Shown: one piece after another, positions 26,501 through 32,930 of the stretch
How the letters are laid out: every line of letters begins with the position of its first letter
How positions within the stretch are numbered: position 1 is the stretch's first letter
DNA from: Bacteroidales bacterium
Lineage (GTDB): Bacteria; Bacteroidota; Bacteroidia; Bacteroidales; WCHB1-69
Direction: 5' to 3'
Assembly (NCBI GenBank): GCA_017525505.1
Contig: JAFXSR010000041.1
Span: 1 to 45,756, forward strand
DNA: 45,756 nt
Notes under the pieces: model-generated
What the model saw: only the letters and a program-made list of their open reading frames with translations
Told to the model about the DNA's origin: nothing
Database searches by the model: none
Made by a program: the position numbers and the translations under genes

Positions 26501-27410
26501 TGCTGAGAACTGTTTCGGGGGTAGCACGCCAGGTACCGGGTTTCTTCCAACTACCTTTACCAGCGGGGAAACCATCCTTCACGTACTCAACTTCACCGCT
26601 AATTAAGAAGCCTATACGGGCGGGGTCGTCTCTTTTCTTGCCTTTCAAGATAGGACCTGACAAAGAAACAGCGGCCAGGAAGTTGTTATAACCTTCGAGA
26701 GAACCGCGCAACTCAGCGGATCCGTGGAAATCTTTAGAAGCCGGTTTTGTGGTGATTACGGTAAAGCTGGTACCGTCACCCAATTCGGCGGGAATACCAC
26801 CCTGGATCAGCTGGGCTTCCTCAACGGTACTCATAGCCACGCTGGCATTACCTCTCATTCTCACACCATCCACAATCATCTGCTGACCATCGGAACGGTT
26901 ACCACGGACGGCGGTCATTGAACCATCGACACTAGACACACCCTCCAAGTTGGACAAGGCGGCGGTGATTGAACGGCCAGGGGTTTTACGGACTGCATCA
27001 CCGCTCAAGCGGGTAGTTGACGAAGTGTTATCGGCGTCGAACACAGGTGGTTCCCAAACGACTTCCACAACATCCAAGTCAGTGGCACAGTTGATTTTGA
27101 AATCCACGAACTGAACCTGTTCGGTTTTGACTACCAGACCAGTCTTTTTCATGGTTTTCTTACACGTCATTTCAGCATTTGCCTCGATGTCGTACGTACC
27201 TGGCTGGATACCAAACAACTGATACTCTCCTTTTTCGTTAGACATGGCATAGTTGACAACCTTGTCGTCCACCTTAAGATAGACGTGGGTGTACGCCAAC
27301 GGCTCTCCTGTCTGATCCGTGATTACTCCCTTAATTGTACCATTCTGGGAATAAGCAAAGCCGGAAAAAAGGATGATCACTCCAAGTGTAAAGAGTAGTT
27401 TTTTCATCAT
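23565..27410 (-). CDS. TonB-dependent outer-membrane receptor with CarboxypepD_reg-like domain
   Basis: A 1281-residue protein with a signal peptide (ends AYSQ). Residues about 22-110 form the carboxypeptidase-regulatory-like beta-sandwich (GTIKGVITDQTGEPLAYTHVYLK). The plug follows (TRLSGDAVRKTPGRSI, then VDGVRMRGNASVAMSTVEEAQLIQGGIPAELGDG), then a long 22-strand-type barrel ending in the C-terminal phenylalanine GVQFGF used for BAM recognition. The domain order resembles SusC-type receptors, but no SusD-like partner follows. The partners are the giant T9SS-tailed protein and the PorV-like barrel. The likely role is TonB-powered import of a ligand, or surface-protein assembly. A near-consensus -7 box (TAACTTTA) lies at 27460-27467. 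Confidence 0.93.
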   Translation of the reverse strand: MMKKLLFTLGVIILFSGFAYSQNGTIKGVITDQTGEPLAYTHVYLKVDDKVVNYAMSNEKGEYQLFGIQPGTYDIEANAEMTCKKTMKKTGLVVKTEQVQFVDFKINCATDLDVVEVVWEPPVFDADNTSSTTRLSGDAVRKTPGRSITAALSNLEGVSSVDGSMTAVRGNRSDGQQMIVDGVRMRGNASVAMSTVEEAQLIQGGIPAELGDGTSFTVITTKPASKDFHGSAELRGSLEGYNNFLAAVSLSGPILKGKKRDDPARIGFLISGEVEYVKDGFPAGKGSWKKPGTWRATPETVLSISEAPIRYPQGSLGVTKLESEYLGSDAFVKQRVRDHAAYWNYLAQGKIEFLFGKTNNIRLSFNGSYEYYKGRSWSSTRALFNAQNNPESISNTTRVSARLNHRVYTDTTGTGILKNVMYDINVNFTRYNSVTQDATHKANWFNYGYVGRFKSHFAEKYSDREDSYLDPQTGITYYGNIYRMNNRLDTLLTFESGNVNPGLIFYTQNFYDQFSPSYIASTLGPDQPYDENLYSQFGALLNGQGPSSPYSLYASPSVPYSSYSKSQQDVFGVKASVSMNVSNHELKFGFEFEKIISRSYSVSPFGIWTLMRNKANQHNNEIDITHPVYLDAVMPSWYTAEQRQNFINEHSIDFNGYNGDIYVWFDRALGDVADGSFAQNIRNKLGMNMREWVDVDDITPSQYNEMGGLALFSTEELVVGTGHGGIVSYMGYDGLGKKYRGGASIRDFFTKKDGKRTYEIGAYEPTYMAFYLQDKFSINSLLFSVGVRVDYFDANQDVLKDPYLFRDAYTVKDMRALNFGKETLLEGAGDNWYVYVNQRSYYNDNLNPDNFDVAVIGYRDGDNWYNAQGDLVTDPETDLSLNTAGPILKNKLDEGDVTKVEADAFGSYSPHWSVMPRISFSFPVSDNSLFYAHYNIVTSRPTNLSINPITYMFIEDYATSLINNPALKPQRSVDYEIGFRQKIGEKSAISIAAYYSEKRDMIQSYRFTGAYPSTYYSYRNMDFGTVQGFTLSYELRRIKNISFRANYTLQFAKGTGSSASSNAAIIASGQPNLRTLVNLSFDQRHRVGANIDFRFDSGTDYNGPITRKQKKGTNTVKEIRWLENAGITLLFSAASGMPYSRSSTPNSTYVSGTNSRLKGTINGSHRPWIFQCDLRLDKTFILNLYGKDAKDKEGNPKGVKPGYLTVYLDIQNLFNFKNILYVYDYTGNPDDDGFLSAAAYRSIVESQTDRSSFVNYYNMIMQDPYNYSQPTRVSLGVQFGF

Positions 27411-27459
27411 AGCTATTATTTTATATTAAACATTAAATTCCACGAAACATTTTAGGCGG

Positions 27460-27467
27460 TAAAGTTA
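27460..27467 (-). promoter_or_regulatory. Possible -7 box of the TonB receptor locus
   Basis: TAACTTTA on the - strand differs from TAnnTTTG at the last base only and lies 50 bases upstream of the receptor ATG. No -33 element is evident. Confidence 0.35.
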
Positions 27468-27518
27468 CAAAAAATTTCCTTACCTCCCTATGGTTAATAA
27501 CAAAAAAAATGCAACTAA

Positions 27519-27929
27519 CTAATTATAAGGATTTTTTAATATTTCACCATATATGATGGCTTTCTTTAATTCGTCGGGGTTATGCAAATCCAAGTCATTC
27601 GTTTCTGTTTCATTTTCAACTTCTTGTAAATGAATTCCACCTGTCATGGAAGTGTAAGAAGAAGCCGTGCCTGCGACCTCTGTTCCCTGGTCTGGAACAG
27701 ACTCGTAAGTGAAATATGGCTCGGATTTCGAAGAATCCGTCTCAAATTTTTCATTTTTCCATGCAAAATTCTCTTCCGGCCCCCCCCCCTCAGGATACTC
27801 TTCATCGACGTTATAAGCCTTCTTCCTGGCGGCCGCTTTTTGTGCCTCGGAAGCCATTTTCCTTTTAATCTTCAAATACTCCCATCCCACAATTGAAACC
27901 ACAATGAGGATCGTTATCAATATATCCAT
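27519..27929 (-). CDS. Small membrane-anchored protein of unknown function with a G10 tract
   Basis: 136 residues from the ATG at 27929. One N-terminal membrane helix (MDILITILIVVSIVGWEYL) is followed by a basic stretch (KIKRKMASEAQKAAARKKA) and a hydrophilic, probably disordered middle. A short conserved-looking tail, NPDELKKAIIYGEILKNPYN, resembles the tail of small Bacteroidales proteins with a membrane anchor. I do not know the function. Residues PEGGGPE are encoded through a run of ten G on the coding strand (27780-27789); loss or gain of one base would remove everything after about residue 50. Either the tract is a phase-variation switch or its length is mis-called. A good -7 box (TATCTTTG) lies 23 bases upstream. 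Confidence 0.7.
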   Translation of the reverse strand: MDILITILIVVSIVGWEYLKIKRKMASEAQKAAARKKAYNVDEEYPEGGGPEENFAWKNEKFETDSSKSEPYFTYESVPDQGTEVAGTASSYTSMTGGIHLQEVENETETNDLDLHNPDELKKAIIYGEILKNPYN

Positions 27930-27951
27930 GTTCATAACTTTTATTCAATTG

Positions 27952-27959
27952 CAAAGATA
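27952..27959 (-). promoter_or_regulatory. -7 promoter box of the small membrane protein gene
   Basis: TATCTTTG on the - strand fits TAnnTTTG. It favours the ATG at 27929 (or 27935) as the start. Confidence 0.55.
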
Positions 27960-27990
27960 CAAAAAAAGAAATTCAAGGAAGAGTGAAAGA

Positions 27991-28020
27991 TAAAAAAAAG
28001 AGCCAACATTTAGTTGGCTC
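27991..28020 (-). terminator. Rho-independent terminator of tRNA-Lys
   Basis: GAGCCAAC (28000-28007) pairs perfectly with GTTGGCTC (28013-28020) around a five-base loop. On the - strand the stem is followed by eight T and an A. It starts four bases after the tRNA 3' end. Confidence 0.9.
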
Positions 28021-28024
28021 TCCG

Positions 28025-28097
28025 TGTTCCAGCTGGGATTCGAACCCAGGACCCCATCCTTAAAAGGGATGTGCTCTACCTGCTGAGCTACTGAAAC
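28025..28097 (-). tRNA. tRNA-Lys (anticodon TTT)
   Basis: A 73-nt cloverleaf on the - strand. Acceptor GTTTCAG pairs with CTGGAAC (one G-T pair), T8-A9 precede the D arm GCTC/GAGC, the anticodon loop is CTTTTAA with anticodon TTT, and the T arm is CTGGG-TTCGAAT-CCCAG. The discriminator is A. CCA is not encoded. A strong terminator follows, and a -7 box lies 19 bases upstream. Confidence 0.95.
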
Positions 28098-28115
28098 ATC
28101 CGTTTTTTGGGATTG

Positions 28116-28123
28116 CAAAAATA
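28116..28123 (-). promoter_or_regulatory. -7 promoter box of tRNA-Lys
   Basis: TATTTTTG on the - strand fits TAnnTTTG and lies 19 bases before the mature 5' end of the tRNA. Confidence 0.55.
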
Positions 28124-28255
28124 CAACATTTTCCTTTGCCATACAACACATCCGGTGAAATTTTATCAAATTTTATTGTATCTCATTGATAATCAGTTGA
28201 ATATTTTATTTTCAATTAAATTTCAGCCAAATCTGCAAAGGGAATGTTTTTTTAG

Positions 28256-28263
28256 TATATTTG
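28256..28263 (+). promoter_or_regulatory. Possible -7 promoter box for the AT-hook-like protein gene
   Basis: TATATTTG fits TAnnTTTG. The 320-base gap between tRNA-Lys and the gene at 28418 is very AT-rich. Besides this box it holds a possible 22-codon leader reading frame at 28321-28389; I see nothing else in it. A start near 28270 would give a leader of about 150 bases, unusually long for this window. Confidence 0.4.
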
Positions 28264-28417
28264 CAAATATAACAATTTGATTATTAACAAATTAAACTTC
28301 AAAAATAAATTTTTTCAGGAATGAGATTTTTCAAAAAATTTTGTCATCATTTACGACAATTTTGCACGGATTTCGCAATTTCAAAATAGAATTACAGCAC
28401 TAACACCAAAACCGATT

Positions 28418-28618
28418 ATGATGAAAAAACTGACATTAGTTCCGAAAACAGACAGTGTCACCATCTGCCTGCCCCCCGACTGGGTGAACAAGGTCATTGT
28501 GTGCACTTTGCAAAATGAAGAAGAAGAGACCGCCATACGCCATGCCATGGCAGCGGAAAAAAAGATTCCTTACGCAGCCCCCAGGAAAAGGGGAAGACCA
28601 CGAAAAAGATCAGTGTAA
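28418..28618 (+). CDS. Small basic protein with an AT-hook-like C-terminus
   Basis: A 66-residue protein. Residues 5-35 ([25 protein letters not shown]) resemble a short strand-strand antitoxin or swapped-hairpin-like motif with the consensus VxIxLPxxW. The last 11 residues, [11 protein letters not shown], contain the GRP core flanked by basic residues, which is the AT-hook that binds the minor groove of AT-rich DNA. The second ATG (28421) is also possible. I do not recognise a named family; similar short Bacteroidota proteins with a KRGRP tail exist to my knowledge. Its last nine bases overlap the end of the convergent folE gene. A chromatin or regulatory role is inference. Confidence 0.65.
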   Translation: MMKKLTLVPKTDSVTICLPPDWVNKVIVCTLQNEEEETAIRHAMAAEKKIPYAAPRKRGRPRKRSV

Positions 28619-29227
28619 ATTGGCACCGATAAGGTACATGAATTCCTGACGGGTATTTGAATTTTTCAGAAAAGCACCGGTAAACTCAGAGGTAGTAGTC
28701 ACCGAATTCTGCTTTTGGATGCCTCTCATCGACATGCAAAGGTGCTGAGCCTCTATTACCACTGCTACACCCAGTGGATTAAGCACATCCTGCAAGCAGT
28801 CCTTGATCTGCGTAGTCAGTCGCTCTTGCAGCTGCAAACGCCGCGCGAAGGCCTCCACCACACGCGGAATCTTACTTAGCCCCACAATGGTCCCGTTGGG
28901 GATATAGCCCACATGCGCCTTGCCGAAAAAAGGCAAAAGGTGGTGCTCGCACATGGAATAAATTTCAATATCCTTTACGACGACTATCTGCTTGTAATCC
29001 TCTTTGAACAAGGCACTTGTCAGAATATCCCGGGGATTTTGCTCATATCCGTGAGTTAAAAACAGCATGGACTTGGCAGCCCTTACCGGTGTCTTCAGCA
29101 AGCCTTCGCGTTCCGGGTTCTCGCCCACTGCCGTAAGTATCTGTTTGAAACTTTCGGCCAACTTGTCTATATGTGCCTCATTGTAAATATCATGCCTCAC
29201 GTATCCTTCAGGAATATGCTTCTTCAT
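28610..29227 (-). CDS. folE: GTP cyclohydrolase I
   Basis: A 205-residue type I enzyme that converts GTP to 7,8-dihydroneopterin triphosphate, the first step of folate (and pterin) synthesis. The zinc ligands are Cys93 and His96 in [11 protein letters not shown] and Cys164 in [31 protein letters not shown] and [12 protein letters not shown] are the other hallmark blocks. N-terminal [17 protein letters not shown] is also conserved. The gene starts two bases after the MBL-hydrolase stop, so the two are very probably co-transcribed. Length and all catalytic residues are normal. Confidence 0.97.
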   Translation of the reverse strand: MKKHIPEGYVRHDIYNEAHIDKLAESFKQILTAVGENPEREGLLKTPVRAAKSMLFLTHGYEQNPRDILTSALFKEDYKQIVVVKDIEIYSMCEHHLLPFFGKAHVGYIPNGTIVGLSKIPRVVEAFARRLQLQERLTTQIKDCLQDVLNPLGVAVVIEAQHLCMSMRGIQKQNSVTTTSEFTGAFLKNSNTRQEFMYLIGANLH

Positions 29228-29229
29228 AA

Positions 29230-29868
29230 TTAGTAGTTAATAAATGGGTTATGTATTCTTTCGTATCCAATTGTCGTGGTAATTTCATGTCCGCAAAAGA
29301 CAGTGGTCTCATCGGGGAGAGTCATCAGTTTGTCGCGAATACTCTGCATCAGCACCGGTGTAGATCCCGTGGGCAAGTCCGTACGTCCCACACTGCCGGC
29401 AAAAAGCACATCGCCGACAAACACCATTTTGTTCGCCTCATCATACAGGCAAATGCTGCCGTCGGCATGTCCCGGTGTGTAGAGTACTTGCAACTTTTGA
29501 TTTCCAAATGTCAGCATATCACCTTCTTGAAGCAACTTTGAAGGTTCCGGACAGTGCTCCATCTCCATTCCCATCACCGCACAATAAATGTGGGTCTGAT
29601 GGTATATTTTCATGGCTTTCTCATGCATATAGACCGGGCAATGCCAGTGTTCCACACACCATTTGTTGCCGGCCACATGATCGACATGCGGGTGTGTATT
29701 GACGACATATTGAACGGCAAGCCCCTCATTCTCGACATATTCCGACAACAGACCATGCTCACGTTGAGAATAATTGCCAGGATCAATAACGATCGCCTCC
29801 TTAGTATCGTCGTGCAACACGTAAGTGTTGACCTGAAAAGGATTGAAATGGAATGTTTTTACTGTCAT
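29230..29868 (-). CDS. MBL-fold hydrolase, glyoxalase-II-like
   Basis: 212 residues from the ATG at 29868 ([21 protein letters not shown]). The metal motif THPHVDH (His59, His61, Asp63, His64) is intact, followed by [27 protein letters not shown] and FCGHE, which give the remaining ligands of the binuclear zinc site. This is the YcbL/glyoxalase-II-like branch, which hydrolyses thioesters such as hydroxyacylglutathione or related substrates. An in-frame ATG at 29928, three bases after the MORN gene stop, would add 20 residues; the later start agrees with the family and has an AAAGGA just upstream. It is coupled to folE downstream. Confidence 0.9.
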   Translation of the reverse strand: MTVKTFHFNPFQVNTYVLHDDTKEAIVIDPGNYSQREHGLLSEYVENEGLAVQYVVNTHPHVDHVAGNKWCVEHWHCPVYMHEKAMKIYHQTHIYCAVMGMEMEHCPEPSKLLQEGDMLTFGNQKLQVLYTPGHADGSICLYDEANKMVFVGDVLFAGSVGRTDLPTGSTPVLMQSIRDKLMTLPDETTVFCGHEITTTIGYERIHNPFINY

Positions 29869-29931
29869 ATCCTTTATTTTATAATGCGGAAAGCCAACAA
29901 GATCTTTCAGACTGACTTTACGTTTCATATC

Positions 29932-31254
29932 TTAAAACGGCTTATTGGCATCGGGGTCCAGAAAATCCGACATCACCTTCACCTTTTTACCCTTGTCGAA
30001 CACCACTTTGTACACCAATCTCCCGTTGGGATCCCAATTCATCCATGTGCCCTGTTTCACACGGTTTTTAAAACAACCCGTGAAGTGTTTCTTCCCATTC
30101 GGATAGAATTCGGTGAATTTGCCCTCGGGGGCATCATCCTTAAAACTCTGCTGACGCACCATAATTCCGCGCTCGTTATAAAACACCCAGGTTCCTTCGC
30201 GGTGGTCATTTTTATAGGTACCGGATTCCAAGAGCGGACCATTATCAGCATATTCCTTCCATGCCCCGTGTTTCATATTCTTACAATAACTCCCTTCAGA
30301 TTTGATCTTCCCGTTTTCGTTCCAGTACTTATAAACCCCATTTCTTTCATTATTCTGATACAATATGTGATATTTCTGCGTACCATTCTCATAGAAACCC
30401 TCCCAGATTCCGGTCATCAAACCTTTTTGGAAGGCTCCTCTATCCTGAGTCTTTCCGTTGGAATAATAGGATTCCCAAAGACCGTCCTCCCTGTCATCCA
30501 CAAAATTTCCCTGGCGTTGCAACTGTCCGTTCTCGTACCAGGCCTTGGAAACGCCTTGGCGTTTATCTTCTTTGTAATTAACAATTTTCCACAGTTTACC
30601 ATCTTCAAAGTAATACTTCCACTCGCCATCCTGCATACCATTCACAAAATTTCCCGTACTGCCCAAGGAGCCATCCTGATGATAGAATTTCCAGATGCCC
30701 TCTTGCAAATCATTCACCGTATTACCTTCCATATCCATTTGTCCAGAGGAGGTCCACCATTGGGTATAACCATTCAGCCTGCCGTTTTCGTAGCGACCCT
30801 CGAACTTTCGCTCTCCGTTATCATAATATTCGGTCACCAGTCCCTGAACGCTGTCATTGATATACGTTGCCTTTTTGAAAAGCTTACCATTAGGATACAG
30901 GAAAGTCCACTGTCCTGATCTCATCCCGTCCCTCATCTGTCCTTCCGACTCAATCTGGCCAGAGGCATACCAGCTTTTGAACGGACCGTTTTCAGCCTGG
31001 AACTCACGGCTTCTCTTACCATCATCGAACCATTCGGTCCACACCCCCACTTTTTTCCCGTTGTCAAAACGGCCTTCCATCCATTTGGCACCATTTTTAT
31101 GATAATACACCCATAAACCGTCTTCCTTCCCGTTTTTCTGAAGACCGATGGACATCAACTTCTTGTTGGGCCAGAAATTTTTCACTGTATCCTGAGCCGA
31201 TAATGACCACAGGCAGCACAATGACAGGAAAAGGGCGGTGAAATATTTTTTCAT
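29932..31254 (-). CDS. Secreted MORN-variant repeat protein
   Basis: 440 residues from the ATG at 31254, with a signal peptide (MKKYFTALFLSLCCLWSLSAQ). The whole mature protein is about 16 repeats of 22-24 residues of the pattern GxWxxYYxNGxxxxxGxYxNGxxxG, for example GLWVYYHKNGAKWMEGRFDN and GKFTEFYPNGKKHFTGCFKN. These are the MORN-variant repeats of YwqK-type proteins, which form elongated beta-hairpin solenoids. Such proteins are exported or surface located and the binding partner is unknown. There is no enzymatic motif. It lies three bases after the gene for a periplasmic-binding-fold protein and just before the MBL hydrolase. In databases some relatives are called 'toxin-antitoxin system YwqK family antitoxin', a name not supported by anything here. 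Confidence 0.9.
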   Translation of the reverse strand: MKKYFTALFLSLCCLWSLSAQDTVKNFWPNKKLMSIGLQKNGKEDGLWVYYHKNGAKWMEGRFDNGKKVGVWTEWFDDGKRSREFQAENGPFKSWYASGQIESEGQMRDGMRSGQWTFLYPNGKLFKKATYINDSVQGLVTEYYDNGERKFEGRYENGRLNGYTQWWTSSGQMDMEGNTVNDLQEGIWKFYHQDGSLGSTGNFVNGMQDGEWKYYFEDGKLWKIVNYKEDKRQGVSKAWYENGQLQRQGNFVDDREDGLWESYYSNGKTQDRGAFQKGLMTGIWEGFYENGTQKYHILYQNNERNGVYKYWNENGKIKSEGSYCKNMKHGAWKEYADNGPLLESGTYKNDHREGTWVFYNERGIMVRQQSFKDDAPEGKFTEFYPNGKKHFTGCFKNRVKQGTWMNWDPNGRLVYKVVFDKGKKVKVMSDFLDPDANKPF

Positions 31255-31266
31255 TTTCAACAATAT

Positions 31267-32394
31267 TTAATCTGCTACTTGCACTTTATAATCTTTCAAC
31301 TGTAAAAGGAACATGCCATGATTTTCATAACCGCCGTTTTCGGTTTTCTGAAAATTGAATTTCATGGCGATGGGAGAAAACCGCACTTTGGACGTATCAA
31401 AATCGTGCAACATCAGTTCCACAAAGTATTTGGTGATATCATAACCCTGGAAGGAAAATCTTTTCAAATCGGGAGGAGTATCGTATCTCTCCACAAAATT
31501 GCTGATAAATACCAGCGTACTGTCTTTTTCCTCATCGACAAAATAATCGGAAAAGAAATGCACGTTAAGCTTATTCAGATATTCCACCTCAAGGGCCTCT
31601 ATGTCGAGCCACTCCTCAGGAATGACGAAAACCGTATTGGGGAAATCCTCCTCCACACCAAGGCTGCGCATATTGGCAATCACTGTGGTTTGCTGTTGGA
31701 AAAAAGGGAGCACCACCTGATGTGTAGCGGGTTTCAAATGTTTTTTGATATTGTTCTTCCCGTCGTCCAAGGCAAATTCGTAGGGAACATCCAGCTTTGT
31801 GAAATAGCGTTCACAAGCCCGTAACGCCGGAATATCCGCACCCCGCTCTGTCCAGATCAGGATATCGGAGGCTCTGTTTTCTGTTCTCCAGAACTGTTTC
31901 ACCATTTCCGCCTCAGACTCTTTGGACGACTGTACCTTGTACACGTACTCATTATTTTCCAGAATATCCTGCTTACTTGTGAACGGGTTGACAATAGGAA
32001 TTTGGTGAGTTTTCGCATAATTGGCGGCTATTTCGAACTGGGGGGCGAAGAACGGACCGATAATCAGGTCCACCTGGTTCATCAGCTGTTCATCCTCCAG
32101 AATGCGCATCAGTTTCACGTTATCGTAGGTAATATCTTTTACCACGACATTGATACGCTGGAAACTGTTCTCGTACTCATCCAACGCCAACTGCGCACCC
32201 TCCCAGAAACTCACCAGACTGAACATCGGCTCATTGTCAACATCCGCGACGGTGCTAATATTTCCACTGTTATATGACGAATACTCCTCGCCGAAGAAAG
32301 GAAGCAGAAACAAGACAGTTTTCACCTCCGAGGTCTGTGCGAACGTTGCTGGCCAACAAAGCAAAACGGACAAGAAAAGCAAAAATCTCCTCAT
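31267..32394 (-). CDS. Periplasmic binding protein-like protein (type I fold)
   Basis: A 375-residue protein with a signal peptide (MRRFLLFLSVLLCWPATFAQ). VKTVLFLLPF, FWEGAQLALDEYE, QVDLIIGPFFAPQFEIAANYAKTHQIPIVNPFTSK and SFQGYDITKYFVELM give the successive strands and helices of the type I periplasmic-binding fold (LivJ/LpoA-like). Binding proteins of this group take up amino acids when an ABC permease is present, but none is encoded nearby. In Bacteroidota such orphans often act as envelope or lipoprotein cofactors similar to LpoA. It is the first gene of a run that includes the MORN protein, the MBL hydrolase and folE. A good -7 box lies upstream. Confidence 0.8.
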   Translation of the reverse strand: MRRFLLFLSVLLCWPATFAQTSEVKTVLFLLPFFGEEYSSYNSGNISTVADVDNEPMFSLVSFWEGAQLALDEYENSFQRINVVVKDITYDNVKLMRILEDEQLMNQVDLIIGPFFAPQFEIAANYAKTHQIPIVNPFTSKQDILENNEYVYKVQSSKESEAEMVKQFWRTENRASDILIWTERGADIPALRACERYFTKLDVPYEFALDDGKNNIKKHLKPATHQVVLPFFQQQTTVIANMRSLGVEEDFPNTVFVIPEEWLDIEALEVEYLNKLNVHFFSDYFVDEEKDSTLVFISNFVERYDTPPDLKRFSFQGYDITKYFVELMLHDFDTSKVRFSPIAMKFNFQKTENGGYENHGMFLLQLKDYKVQVAD

Positions 32395-32418
32395 TATTAG
32401 AATATTTCAATAAAATTG

Positions 32419-32426
32419 CAAAGTTA
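32419..32426 (-). promoter_or_regulatory. -7 promoter box of the binding-protein/MORN/MBL/folE run
   Basis: TAACTTTG on the - strand fits TAnnTTTG, 25 bases before the ATG at 32394. No convincing TTTG is at -33. Confidence 0.55.
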
Positions 32427-32520
32427 CACAAATTTCTTCAATAAAATGCAGATTTCTAAAATTTTGTGGCGATGTTTAATGAAATGTTCCTCCAGGCATC
32501 GGCATCACACGCCATTTTAA

Positions 32521-32553
32521 AACAAAAAACGGCTCTTTTCCCAGAGCCGTTTT
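32521..32553 (-). terminator. Rho-independent terminator of the ferredoxin gene
   Basis: A perfect 10-bp stem (32526-32535 with 32544-32553) around an eight-base loop. On the - strand it ends in a T-rich run (GTTTTTTGTT), 20 bases after the ferredoxin stop. Confidence 0.85.
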
Positions 32554-32572
32554 CGTCTTTTCTTTCGATCTG

Positions 32573-32743
32573 TTATTCCGGGTGAATTGCTTCACAGGGG
32601 CAAACGTCTGCGCATGCACCGCAATCGATGCACATGTCGGGATTGATTGAATAGGGAGTACCTTCAGAAATAGCTTCCTGGGGGCATTCGCCTGCACAAG
32701 TACCACAGCTTGCACAGAGATCGGGATCAATTTTATGAGCCAT
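32573..32743 (-). CDS. 8Fe ferredoxin (two 4Fe-4S clusters)
   Basis: A 56-residue protein, easily missed because of its size. It starts MAHKIDPDLCASCGTCAGEC and its second half has MCIDCGACADVC. Both cysteine sets follow CxxCxxCxxxC, with the last cysteine followed by Pro, so two 4Fe-4S clusters are expected. This is the clostridial-type ferredoxin that carries electrons to and from pyruvate or 2-oxoacid oxidoreductases and similar enzymes in anaerobes. It has its own promoter (32778-32785) and terminator, so it is a single-gene transcript. It points to an anaerobic lifestyle. Confidence 0.95.
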   Translation of the reverse strand: MAHKIDPDLCASCGTCAGECPQEAISEGTPYSINPDMCIDCGACADVCPCEAIHPE

Positions 32744-32777
32744 GATTTAATGTTTTTTGGTTAATAATTGTTGGCGG

Positions 32778-32785
32778 CAAAAGTA
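32778..32785 (-). promoter_or_regulatory. -7 promoter box of the ferredoxin gene
   Basis: TACTTTTG on the - strand fits TAnnTTTG, 35 bases before the ferredoxin ATG. Confidence 0.6.
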
Positions 32786-32878
32786 CGCAATTTTTTTCAC
32801 ATAGAGAACTTAAAAAAAATAAATATTTTCAATGCTCATTTTTTCTTGTATAGTCCAATAACATACAAAAGAATTTTG

Positions 32879-32886
32879 TATTTTTG
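32879..32886 (+). promoter_or_regulatory. -7 promoter box of the dihydrolipoyl dehydrogenase gene
   Basis: TATTTTTG fits TAnnTTTG, 44 bases before the ATG at 32931. Confidence 0.55.
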
Positions 32887-32930
32887 CAGATTAATGTTAA
32901 ATATACACATATTAAGATAAAAAGATTACT

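Noticed and set aside
23565..27410. SusC of a polysaccharide utilisation locus
   Set aside because: There is no SusD-like lipoprotein, no glycoside hydrolase and no regulator nearby. The partners are T9SS-type proteins.
29554..30918. A 454-codon + strand frame opposite the MBL hydrolase and MORN genes
   Set aside because: The repeated MORN codons lack stops in the antisense frame. The - strand protein has clear repeats and a signal peptide.
29932..31254. YwqK-type antitoxin of a toxin-antitoxin system
   Set aside because: The protein is exported and has no toxin gene next to it; the label comes only from the shared MORN repeats.
32476..32730. An 84-residue cysteine-containing frame on the - strand
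   Set aside because: It is an out-of-frame shadow of the 56-residue ferredoxin at 32573-32743, whose two CxxCxxCxxxC motifs are in the other frame.
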